NCBI GenBank assembly: GCA_023435645.1
Contig: JAEYRK010000052.1
Span: 1 to 29,263, forward strand
Direction: 5' to 3'
Source of the DNA: Bacillota bacterium
GTDB taxonomy: Bacteria > Bacillota > Clostridia > Lachnospirales > Lachnospiraceae
Length of the DNA: 29,263 nucleotides
Position numbers and translations under genes: made by a program. The notes beneath the pieces are model-generated. The model did no database searches. It was not told where the DNA came from and saw nothing but the letters and a program-made list of their open reading frames with translations. The stretch's first letter is position 1; every line of letters begins with the position of its first letter. Shown here one piece after another: positions 1 to 6,385 of this stretch.

Positions 1-85
1 ATGTTTATCACAGATTAGATTTACATGAATAGCGTGTGACTATTAATCCAACAGAGACACGTTCTCACTCGATTGCCGCACATAG

Positions 86-136
86 CGGTACATAAGGTTG
101 TGACAGAGAAAGGCATCTGCCACAACCTAAGTACCG
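86..136. repeat. Long imperfect inverted repeat, non-coding left end
   Basis: Bases 86-106 and 117-136 are nearly reverse complements (arms begin CGGTAC and end GTACCG). They would give a stem of about 19-20 pairs with one bulge, a few mismatches and a loop of about 10 nt. A smaller hairpin, CCGC-ACATA-GCGG, overlaps its left foot at 76-88 and would compete with it. No T-run follows on either strand, so it is not a standard terminator. It is not a tRNA: there is no cloverleaf. It could be a structured RNA, a small non-autonomous element remnant, or the 3' end of something outside the window. I see no gene in 1-281. Confidence 0.5.
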
Positions 137-180
137 ATGGCCGGGTTTATCTATATAAAAGATAGATCTACTAAAAAACA

Positions 181-232
181 ACCTAAAAAATGAGCTGCGC
201 ACTGGCGGTTGAATAACCGCTAGTGCGACAGC
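181..232 (-). terminator. Intrinsic terminator after ymaF
   Basis: On the minus strand a stem of about 15-17 pairs (arms CTGTCGCACTAGCGGTT and AACCGCCAGTGCGCAG, 194-232) with an ATTC loop and one mismatch is followed by a T-rich tail (six T at 190-185, a second T-run further on). It lies about 50 nt past the ymaF stop. Confidence 0.75.
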
Positions 233-242
233 CCCTTCATTG

Positions 243-289
243 GATATTAGGATATAAAACATACATGGTTTCAGCTTATATCTAATATC
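243..289. repeat. Inverted repeat overlapping the ymaF stop codon
   Basis: The arms at 243-257 (GATATTAGGATATAA) and 276-289 (TTATATCTAATATC) are complementary over 14 pairs with one bulge, with an 18-nt loop. The right arm covers the TAG stop of the ymaF gene. As RNA it would be an AU-rich hairpin at the 3' end of the message, upstream of the GC-rich terminator. It may protect the transcript end; that is inference. Confidence 0.5.
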
Positions 290-761
290 TGTTCCTATCC
301 TCTTGCTCTTCATGCTTGCAGCGGCATTCATGTTCTTCTTTTTCCATGCCCGTCGGATTCTCTATCAGGGTAGCTACCTCAAATTTATGCCTGTGATTGT
401 CATTCACTGACGTTACTGATTCCAGAAAATGAACATGCTTGCCATTACCTACAGGAATGGCACAGCCGGTTTTCCCTTTGAACTCATGATGATGCTTATC
501 AAAGGTATCCGTCTTGAAACATACTTCATGAACATGGTCATTGTTACCATAGGGAATGGCTTCCCCTGACACTGTACTGAACCGGTGCTGATGCGGATCA
601 TCCTCATCTGCAGTTTTTACACTTCCCTGGATTTCGTGTACATGCTTCTGATCCTCATGGCAACTTTCATGTCCCTGATATTCGTTCCGATACTGTCCTT
701 TATATTGTCCCTGAAATTGCCTTTGAAATTGTCCCTGATAATTATTTCTATTATAGCCCAT
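282..761 (-). CDS. ymaF: YmaF-family histidine-rich protein
   Basis: A 159-residue soluble protein that I recognise as the YmaF family (named after Bacillus subtilis YmaF; function unknown). The diagnostic part is a series of HVHE-type motifs: KHVHEIQG, DPHQHRF, DHVHEVCF, KHHHEF, KHVHFLE and NHRHKF, plus GEAIPYGN and CAIPVGNGKH. The regularly spaced histidines suggest metal binding, but this is inference. The N-terminal 35 residues are a low-complexity Q/G/Y tract (QGQF, QRQF, QGQY, KGQY) not typical of the core family. I chose the ATG at 761 over the in-frame ATG at 779: AAAGGA stands 8 nt before the ATG at 761, whereas nothing resembling a ribosome site precedes 779. The C-terminus is charged and has a CRCKH motif. 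It is probably monocistronic, with its own candidate promoter and terminator. Confidence 0.8.
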   Translation of the reverse strand: MGYNRNNYQGQFQRQFQGQYKGQYRNEYQGHESCHEDQKHVHEIQGSVKTADEDDPHQHRFSTVSGEAIPYGNNDHVHEVCFKTDTFDKHHHEFKGKTGCAIPVGNGKHVHFLESVTSVNDNHRHKFEVATLIENPTGMEKEEHECRCKHEEQEDRNRY

Positions 762-843
762 ATCATCTATTCCTTTCATAAAATATTCCGGATACTCTGT
801 AGATGTTACTTACGGTGTAGCCAAAGCTGCGAATAATGCAACC

Positions 844-875
844 ATTATATCTTATGAAAAATAAGAGAAAATGTG
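844..875 (-). promoter_or_regulatory. Candidate ymaF promoter
   Basis: On the minus strand a perfect TATAAT (849-844) stands about 80 nt before the ymaF start, but no good TTGACA is found 16-18 nt upstream. The same bases read CATAAGATA (856-848) with CACA (875-872) 15 nt upstream. This resembles the sporulation sigma-K pattern (mACm, CATAnnnTA). Either reading is possible; a sporulation role is only a suggestion. Confidence 0.35.
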
Positions 876-935
876 TCTATCTATGGTGAATGTTTGAAGG
901 TTATCCTATCTCATTGCATAGTAGCTTTTGTTATC

Positions 936-2351
936 CTAAGATTCTACGATATTTCTCAGCCATTTCTTCTTGCGATAACGGCGTACTCCCAGGAATATCT
1001 TATAGAATTCCTCCGTCAGTATCATACCGTATACAACATAAACCGGAAGCTTTAGAATAAGTCCCCCGATCACTGCCATCGGAATTCCGATCAGCCATAC
1101 TCCGGACACATCCAGAAACAGGGCATATTTTGTATCTCCGCCGCTCCGGAAGATGGAGACGATGAATAATGCATTCAGCATTCTGGCTGGCATATAAAGG
1201 GCGAAAACCGTGATGCTTAAGCGTACTAGTCTTGCAACCTGAGGGGGAGCGTCAAACCAGGATATCACATAACCCTTAATCAAAAATAGGAGAATCGCTC
1301 CAATGATCGTCAGAAACAACTGAAGTATGATATAGACCTTCGCATGCTCCTCTGCCTTCTTAAGCTCATTGGCCCCCAGCTCATTCCCAAGGATTACTGC
1401 CGCCGCCGCACAGATTCCAAAGAAGAATACCACGGCCACCTGTTCCACTGTATTTGCGATTGTGATGGCAGCTGTGGCATCATCTCCCATTCTGCCGTAC
1501 ACAAGTGAGTACATTGTAACACCTAACCCCCACATGAACTCATTTGCAATTACCGGTGCTGCGGTATAAAAATATTTCATAACAAAGGTCTTGGAGAAAA
1601 ACGGGTCCTTCTCCTGCCTGGAGCCGGCATCTAGACTGCGCTTGGCTTTATAGTGAATGAAATCACCAACCCCGTGGTCACCAGCCTTATGAAGATGCAC
1701 AATCACTAGCAGTGCTGTCACCTCTACGATTCTGGCAATTAAGGTGGCCAGGGCTGCACCGGCTACCCCCATTGCCGGGAAGCCAAAATTACCGAAAATC
1801 ATCCCATAATTAAAGAACACATTGACAAAGATACAGATGGTTGTAATGATTACGGGGAGTTTCACATAATTCATACTGCGAAGAATTGCTACATAAGCAT
1901 TCGTGACTGCAGTCAGAGGATAGCTGAGTGCTATGATCGCCAGATACTTGGCCCCCTGTGTAATCGTCCCCTGCTGTGGGGTAAATATTCGCATTACCAG
2001 CTCCGGACATAGAACTCCTGGTATCACAAACAGGAAGGAGCAGCCGACTCCAATCATAAGAGACATTCTAAGTACTCTTCTGATATTCAGCAATTCCTTC
2101 TTACCCCAATACTGTGACGCCAATATCCCTGAACCGGAGCATACGCCGAACATCAATAAGGAGAATACAAAGAATACCTTATTTGCCAGACCGACTGCTG
2201 CGATATCCGTTACTCCCAGTTTACCGATCATCAGGGTATCTACCAGGTTAAGTAGGTTATTCAATAGATTTTGCAGTACGATGGGGACAGTAATTGAAAC
2301 CGTCTTCTTCAAAAAGCTTTTATCCTGAAATACGAGCTTTACATAGTTCAT
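936..2351 (-). CDS. MATE-family multidrug/sodium antiporter
   Basis: A 471-residue integral membrane protein of the MATE exporter family (12 helices as two homologous six-helix halves). Such proteins expel cationic drugs or metabolites using Na+ or H+ gradients. The first half shows the typical N-terminal helix pair with LLNLVDTLMIGKLG followed by AAVGLANKV. The second half starts near residue 255 with AAPVIANEFMWGLG and carries the matching AAITIANTVEQ. The length is normal for the family. The ATG at 2351 has only a weak ribosome site (GGTG, about 7 nt upstream) and is preceded by a strong leader hairpin, so translation may be controlled. The substrate cannot be told from sequence. It appears to be a single-gene unit with a candidate promoter at 2449-2421; no clear terminator is visible before ymaF. 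Confidence 0.9.
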   Translation of the reverse strand: MNYVKLVFQDKSFLKKTVSITVPIVLQNLLNNLLNLVDTLMIGKLGVTDIAAVGLANKVFFVFSLLMFGVCSGSGILASQYWGKKELLNIRRVLRMSLMIGVGCSFLFVIPGVLCPELVMRIFTPQQGTITQGAKYLAIIALSYPLTAVTNAYVAILRSMNYVKLPVIITTICIFVNVFFNYGMIFGNFGFPAMGVAGAALATLIARIVEVTALLVIVHLHKAGDHGVGDFIHYKAKRSLDAGSRQEKDPFFSKTFVMKYFYTAAPVIANEFMWGLGVTMYSLVYGRMGDDATAAITIANTVEQVAVVFFFGICAAAAVILGNELGANELKKAEEHAKVYIILQLFLTIIGAILLFLIKGYVISWFDAPPQVARLVRLSITVFALYMPARMLNALFIVSIFRSGGDTKYALFLDVSGVWLIGIPMAVIGGLILKLPVYVVYGMILTEEFYKIFLGVRRYRKKKWLRNIVES

Positions 2352-2362
2352 AGGTTCACACC

Positions 2363-2414
2363 GTCAGCGAAATGGATCCTTCCCATAGGAAATGCCCCCC
2401 CCATGGCCGCTGAC
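2363..2414 (-). promoter_or_regulatory. Structured 5' leader of the MATE gene with a run of eight G
   Basis: On the minus strand GTCAGCG (2414-2408) pairs perfectly with CGCTGAC (2369-2363). Inside, ATGG and CCAT can extend the stem, and a smaller TTCC-TATG-GGAA hairpin is possible. The loop side carries eight consecutive G (2402-2395). The structure ends 11 nt before the ATG and starts about where the transcript predicted from the 2449-2421 promoter would begin. I do not recognise a known riboswitch class. Confidence 0.45.
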
Positions 2415-2420
2415 CCTTCT

Positions 2421-2449
2421 ATTAGTTTATAATCTTTTGTAATAGTCAA
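2421..2449 (-). promoter_or_regulatory. Candidate promoter of the MATE gene
   Basis: Minus-strand TTGACT (2449-2444), a 17-bp spacer, then ACTAAT (2426-2421). The -35 matches five of six and the -10 matches four of six. The predicted start falls near 2414, at the foot of the leader hairpin. Confidence 0.5.
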
Positions 2450-2578
2450 AAACAAATAATGATACTCAATATGTACCTCACCGTTCCTGTGTAAAGCTAT
2501 CCAAGGAACAAGCTCGTTTGCTTGTTGTATTTACTGCTTACACACAAAAAAGATGAAACTGATCGTCCGATTCCGTAT

Positions 2579-2620
2579 AAAAAAGCTGTCCCATGGAGAG
2601 TTCACAAAATGGGACAGCTT
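2579..2620 (-). terminator. Intrinsic terminator after rpsO
   Basis: Minus strand: AAGCTGTCCCAT (2620-2609) pairs perfectly with ATGGGACAGCTT (2594-2583), followed by a run of T (2584-2579). It lies about 20 nt past the rpsO stop. A terminator here separates rpsO from the MATE gene; no pnp gene follows rpsO in this window. Confidence 0.9.
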
Positions 2621-2639
2621 CTAATCCTACAGGTTATGA

Positions 2640-2906
2640 TTATTTTCTTAAACCTAAACGGCTAATCAAATTACGGTAACCTTCAATATTTGTCTTCTTA
2701 AGGTACTCAAGTAAGCCACGTCTTTGTCCTACCATCTTAAGGAGACCTCTTCTGGAATGGTGGTCCTTCTTGTTATTCTTCAGGTGCTCAGTTAACTCAG
2801 TGATTCTCTCGGTTAAAAGTGCAATCTGAACCTCGGGAGATCCGGTATCCTCCGGAGTTCTTCCGTAAGCGTTAATAATCTCTTGTTTCTTCTCTTTACT
2901 AATCAT
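2640..2906 (-). CDS. rpsO: 30S ribosomal protein S15
   Basis: An 88-residue protein, exactly the usual length of bacterial S15, which binds the central domain of 16S rRNA early in small-subunit assembly. It starts MISKEKKQEIINAYGR and contains GSPEVQIALLTERI and the S15 signature stretch LTEHLKNNKKDHHSRRG, then LLKMVGQRRGLLEYL and ISRLGLRK. The reading frame stays open 41 codons further upstream. I chose the ATG at 2906 because a consensus AAAGGAGG lies 7 nt before it and the family begins here; the upstream codons are the regulatory leader. It has its own promoter and terminator, so it is probably transcribed alone. Confidence 0.98.
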   Translation of the reverse strand: MISKEKKQEIINAYGRTPEDTGSPEVQIALLTERITELTEHLKNNKKDHHSRRGLLKMVGQRRGLLEYLKKTNIEGYRNLISRLGLRK

Positions 2907-2991
2907 GATAAATCCTCCTTTAATTGTATCGCCGATTACTAAGAAAAAGGTCGGAGTGTCCTTAATCCGGGTAATGGCTGGTCTTGTTACA
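2907..2991 (-). promoter_or_regulatory. Probable rpsO autoregulatory leader
   Basis: About 85 nt separate the predicted transcription start from the rpsO ATG. On the minus strand CC(G)GATTA pairs with TAATCGG around an inner AAGG/CCTT pairing, giving a hairpin before the ribosome site. S15 leaders that bind S15 and repress their own translation are established in several bacterial groups. I infer the same here from position and folding, not from a recognised consensus. Confidence 0.4.
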
Positions 2992-2997
2992 TCTGGT

Positions 2998-3026
2998 ATC
3001 TTAACATATAACCTTCTTATTGTAAA
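2998..3026 (-). promoter_or_regulatory. rpsO promoter
   Basis: Minus strand TTTACA (3026-3021), 17-bp spacer, TAAGAT (3003-2998). The -35 matches five of six and the -10 four of six. Confidence 0.6.
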
Positions 3027-3200
3027 CAATTTTTTGATATTTTACAACAACTTAAAGCACTCCGTTTACACAAGCGAGGAAAAAGCGTTCAAATATACAT
3101 TAAGGGGAAGAAAGCGCTTAATATTACATGAGCGGGGTAAAATGTTCAAACTTCCTTCTTGCTGCACGTTCACACTACCACAGAATAATTCTTATTTAAT

Positions 3201-3231
3201 GGAAAAGCCACGCAGCATCAGCCGCATGGCT
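3201..3231 (-). terminator. Intrinsic terminator of the zinc-ribbon membrane gene
   Basis: Minus strand AGCCATGCGG and CTGCGTGGCT form a 10-pair stem with two G-U pairs and a 6-nt loop (3231-3206), followed by TTTT and then CC. It begins about 11 nt past the stop of the gene ending at 3242. Confidence 0.7.
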
Positions 3232-3241
3232 CTATGTTGAA

Positions 3242-3874
3242 TTAATTTATTTTTGATCCGCAGCCTGCGCAGAAAACAGCACCGGGAGCATTTACCCTAC
3301 CACAATTCGGACAAGCAGCACCGGGAGCAACATTCTGAACCGGCTGCTGATAGGTCGGACGAGGCTGCTGATACATCGGAGCTCCTACGGGAGCTTCACC
3401 AAGAAGCTTATGTACGAAAGCAAATTTGAATTCTTTGTTTCTTAAGGCTTGTATAATAAAGAGAACGAATACGATAACAACGATGAATTCCAGGACGGAC
3501 TTGCCATACTTTAAGATATACTGGAGCACATTCTGGAACGCATTCAGATCATGAATATCCTTTAAATCCTCCAAATTCATGCTGTATACATTCTGTACAT
3601 TAAATTCCTGAGGTGTAACCAGTTCTACGAAATCTTCCAATAGGGTAAAAATAAAATAAACTAATTGAACTAAAACAGCAATGACATAGGACTGCTTGAT
3701 AGCATTCTTCACTCTGTCATCACACTGGAAACCGAAAACAGCCGCCGCAAAAATGACTGCTACCAGAAGACCGCCGCTGAGGCTGTACGTTAATAAATAA
3801 CCAATCAGATAAGCTAACAGACATAAAATTGTTGCCGGAACTCCCATGTTTCTTTTCTCACTTAATTTCTCCAT
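3242..3874 (-). CDS. Membrane protein with C-terminal zinc ribbon
   Basis: A 210-residue protein with about four hydrophobic helices (roughly residues 12-30, 34-50, 63-82 and 126-145). A proline/glutamine linker (MYQQPRP, TYQQP) leads to a C-terminal zinc ribbon, CPNCGRVNAPGAVFCAGCG, with four cysteines as CxxC-N-CxxC. This arrangement is common in uncharacterised Firmicutes membrane proteins, and I cannot assign a function. The frame opens at a TTG at 3886, but AAAGG is only 1 nt from it; the ATG at 3874 is more likely although its ribosome site is 13 nt away. A good promoter and a terminator bracket the gene, so it is a monocistronic insertion between ribF and rpsO. Confidence 0.7.
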   Translation of the reverse strand: MEKLSEKRNMGVPATILCLLAYLIGYLLTYSLSGGLLVAVIFAAAVFGFQCDDRVKNAIKQSYVIAVLVQLVYFIFTLLEDFVELVTPQEFNVQNVYSMNLEDLKDIHDLNAFQNVLQYILKYGKSVLEFIVVIVFVLFIIQALRNKEFKFAFVHKLLGEAPVGAPMYQQPRPTYQQPVQNVAPGAACPNCGRVNAPGAVFCAGCGSKIN

Positions 3875-3962
3875 AACATTAACCAAACCTTTCTTATGAT
3901 TTCATTTATTCTCGAATACCCTTCTTCGCTAAATCCCATTTGCTATGAGGGTACTCTTTGAA

Positions 3963-4023
3963 GCATGGAAAACCATGCAGTCAAGATTAATACAATCTTA
4001 CCATAATCAAGCAGGTCAGTCAA
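3963..4023 (-). promoter_or_regulatory. Promoter and 5' hairpin of the zinc-ribbon membrane gene
   Basis: Minus strand TTGACT (4023-4018), exact 17-bp spacer, TAAGAT (4000-3995). This is one of the best promoters in the window. The transcript should start near 3988, and about 10 nt in it meets a perfect hairpin GCATGG-TTTT-CCATGC (3978-3963). The rest of the 110-nt leader can pair TACCCT with AGGGTA. A hairpin at the very 5' end often stabilises mRNA; that role is inferred. Confidence 0.65.
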
Positions 4024-4026
4024 CAT

Positions 4027-4045
4027 CTTCCACGGTATGTGGAAG
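4027..4045. promoter_or_regulatory. Perfect dyad just upstream of a -35 box (possible operator)
   Basis: CTTCCAC-GGTAT-GTGGAAG (4027-4045) is a 7-bp perfect inverted repeat that starts three bases from the -35 hexamer at 4018-4023. No T-run follows on either strand, so it is not a terminator of ribF. A regulator-binding site is a reasonable guess. The remaining bases to the ribF stop (4046-4193) show nothing I can name. Confidence 0.4.
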
Positions 4046-4193
4046 CAATCCCATTATCTTCCAATCCAGGTATGATACTTTAGTTAATCCAAAGCTGATA
4101 AAAGCACAAATTCGACTATGATCACAATGGTCAAGACAGTAATAATGATACGTTCTGTATGGGACTTTACATAAATCGGGCGGATTACTTCAA

Positions 4194-5108
4194 TTACTCA
4201 AAAAATATCCTTGAAGCTGTGATATCCTCCTGCATCTTATGCTTTAATTCCTCAAGGGAATCAAATTTCAACTCAGGTCTGAGAAAATGTAATAATTCAA
4301 CTTCAATTTCCTTACCATACAGATCTCTGTCAAAATCAAACAGGTAGGTCTCGACTCCCTTATTCTTCTCTGCCCCTACAGTTGGCTTAAATCCAATGTT
4401 TGTTACACCGGGGTAATCTCTTCCATCAATCCGGGTCTTTGATACATAGACACCGCAGGGAGGTAGGAGTTTATTCTCGGAAGGAATCAGGTTCGTCGTT
4501 GGCATCCCGAGAGTTCTACCGATTTTTCTACCGTGCTGAACCATCCCATAGATGGAATATGGCTGTCCCAGCATAGCATTGGCCGCTTCCATTTTGCCTT
4601 CAGCTAGCAGCCTGCGAATGACCGTGCTACTGATGACCGTATGATGCAGTTTTTTCTTATCACAGGCTATGACCCGATAGCCGTACCTACTCTCCAATTC
4701 CTTCAGTAAGTGAATATCCCCACCTCGGTTATGTCCGAAATGAAAATCCTTCCCTACCACGATTAGCTTCGCATCCAGCTTCGCCACAAGAATATCACGG
4801 ATAAAATCCTCAGGCTCTATACTCTTAGTCTCCTGTGTAAAGGGATAAGAAACCAGTACATCCATACCGGTCTGCCTAAGCCTATGAAGCTTCTCCTCCT
4901 CTGTATAGATCAGCTCAAATTCCTTCTTCTTAAAGAGATTCTCCGGGTGAAATAAAAAGCTGAACATAACTGCCTGATATCCCTGCTGTTTGAACTCTAT
5001 TACTTGATTCATCAGATGCTGATGCCCAAGATGTAGCCCATCAAATTTCCCAAGGGTCACTGCACTGTTCTTTAATTTAAACTCCGTAATTCCTGCTATA
5101 TATTCCAT
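4194..5108 (-). CDS. ribF: Bifunctional riboflavin kinase / FAD synthetase
   Basis: A 304-residue enzyme that phosphorylates riboflavin to FMN and adenylates FMN to FAD in the cytosol. The N-terminal nucleotidyltransferase half shows GKFDGLHLGH (residues 20-29, the HxGH ATP site) and ISSTVIRRLL (159-168). The C-terminal kinase half shows GRKIGRTLGMPTTN (193-206) and GVYVSKT, GVTNIGFKPTVG and LYGKEIEVELLHFLRPE. Both halves are complete and the length is normal. The ATG at 5108 has GGAGG six nt before it; a TTG at 5120 in the same frame lies inside that ribosome site and is rejected. It is the last gene of the rimP-to-ribF cluster, 108 nt after truB, the usual neighbour in Firmicutes. Confidence 0.97.
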   Translation of the reverse strand: MEYIAGITEFKLKNSAVTLGKFDGLHLGHQHLMNQVIEFKQQGYQAVMFSFLFHPENLFKKKEFELIYTEEEKLHRLRQTGMDVLVSYPFTQETKSIEPEDFIRDILVAKLDAKLIVVGKDFHFGHNRGGDIHLLKELESRYGYRVIACDKKKLHHTVISSTVIRRLLAEGKMEAANAMLGQPYSIYGMVQHGRKIGRTLGMPTTNLIPSENKLLPPCGVYVSKTRIDGRDYPGVTNIGFKPTVGAEKNKGVETYLFDFDRDLYGKEIEVELLHFLRPELKFDSLEELKHKMQEDITASRIFFE

Positions 5109-5216
5109 AGTTTCCTCCAATATTCCAGTCCCTTACGCAAGCCTGCAGTAATTCAGCCATGTACACTCTTTTCTTGTCCCAAACAAGTATTGATATCAAA
5201 CCTACCTCCATGTCCT

Positions 5217-6176
5217 TTATACGAACATTTTTATAGGCTTTAAAATGCCTTCTGCAGGATAATATTGATAAATACCGATAAATTCCTGATTGGAATCGTA
5301 TATCCTGATTCTGAAATCAGGCCGGTTAAGCGCAATAGGAGCGTTACATCCTTCCGATGCCATCGCCAATATGAGCTTCATCTCTTCCGTATTGGTTTCC
5401 TTCAGCTTATCAATGGATAGGGAATTGCCGTTATGAATTAATCTATCGTAATCCTTCTCCACAGTAATCTTAAGGCAATTACAAAACAGCTCATCCACCG
5501 GGTGAATGTAATCCGATATCCTGTCCTGATGCAGCAGCTCCTCCACCTCTGACAGCTTCAAAGCCTCCTTCAGGGTAAAGCCTCCTACCCGGGTACGGGT
5601 GAGACTCTTCATCGAACCTCCACAACCAAGGGCTTCCCCAATATCATGCAGGAGGGTCCTGATATAAGTCCCCTTTCCACAATCAACTGAAACTGTGACC
5701 TCATGATCGGCTTCGCAATAATCTAAAATACGAATGTCCTGAATTACAACTCTCCGGGTATCCCTCTCGATTTCCTTCCCCTGTCTCGCCAGCTCATAGA
5801 GCTTCTTCCCCTTGACCTTAATCGCAGAATACATCGGGGGAAGCTGGTCATACTCCCCAATAAAGCTGCGAATAACAGCTGTAATCTCAGGAAGCCCCGT
5901 CTGAACCTCAGATACCTTCAGTACCTCACCCGTCAGATCCTGGGTATCTGTGACAATTCCCAGCTTTAAAACTGCTTCATAGGTCTTGTCCTTATCTGTA
6001 ATCAGCTCCACCAGCTTCGTTCCCTTGCCCAGACAAACAGGAAGAACTCCCTCCGCCTCAGGATCCAGGGTACCGGTATGGCCAATTTTTTTCATTTTTA
6101 AGATACCTCTCATTTTAGCAACAACATCATGAGAGGTAAAGCCTTTTTCTTTATATATATTTATTATACCATTCAC
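5217..6176 (-). CDS. truB: tRNA pseudouridine-55 synthase
   Basis: A 319-residue TruB, which converts U55 of the tRNA T-loop to pseudouridine. The catalytic motif GHTGTLDPEAEGVLP is present with the aspartate at residue 38. Other family motifs are KTYEAVLKLG, QLPPMYSAIKVKGKKLYELAR and CGKGTYIRTLLHDIG. The C-terminal part (residues 230-319) is the variable substrate-binding extension. The start is GTG at 6176 (MNGIINIYKEKG matches the normal N-terminus); GGAGA lies about 11 nt upstream. The spacer to nrnA (209 nt) is unusually long for this operon and carries repeats and hairpins. Confidence 0.97.
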   Translation of the reverse strand: MNGIINIYKEKGFTSHDVVAKMRGILKMKKIGHTGTLDPEAEGVLPVCLGKGTKLVELITDKDKTYEAVLKLGIVTDTQDLTGEVLKVSEVQTGLPEITAVIRSFIGEYDQLPPMYSAIKVKGKKLYELARQGKEIERDTRRVVIQDIRILDYCEADHEVTVSVDCGKGTYIRTLLHDIGEALGCGGSMKSLTRTRVGGFTLKEALKLSEVEELLHQDRISDYIHPVDELFCNCLKITVEKDYDRLIHNGNSLSIDKLKETNTEEMKLILAMASEGCNAPIALNRPDFRIRIYDSNQEFIGIYQYYPAEGILKPIKMFV

Positions 6177-6205
6177 AAAATATCAGGTCTCCTTAATTTT
6201 ACCCA

Positions 6206-6357
6206 TAGCTTCAAGTCCAAGCTACCAGTATACCATATAACTTTATACCCTTTATACCCTTATGCCCTTATGCTCGTATGCCTAAAACCCAAATAATCAT
6301 TACTACAGGAATTCATTCCTTTGTGCCAATTCCTGCTGTCACAACCCATGAATTCCT
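6206..6357. repeat. Structured nrnA-truB spacer: short tandem repeats and inverted repeats
   Basis: Three features fill the spacer. First, AGGAATTCAT (6307-6316) and ATGAATTCCT (6348-6357) form a perfect 10-bp inverted repeat. Second, five short units stand in tandem at 6241-6282: CTTTATACC twice, then CTTATGCC, CTTATGCT and CGTATGCC. Third, TAGCTT and AAGCTA form a small hairpin at 6206-6224. None has a terminator-like T-run on the minus strand. An RNA-processing or stability role within the operon transcript is possible but unproven. Confidence 0.55.
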
Positions 6358-6385
6358 ACGGAAGGATTATTTCTTATTGCGTAAT

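Noticed and set aside
86..136. Possible tRNA at the long inverted repeat
   Set aside because: There is no D-loop, anticodon loop or T-loop pattern, and the arms form one long hairpin rather than a cloverleaf.
65..331. 88-codon minus-strand open frame at the left end
   Set aside because: It runs through the terminator and inverted repeats, overlaps the ymaF 3' end in another frame, and has no ribosome site or recognisable motif.
4159..4347. Plus-strand open frame across the ribF 3' end
   Set aside because: Antisense to the conserved C-terminus of RibF, with no ribosome site and no family resemblance.
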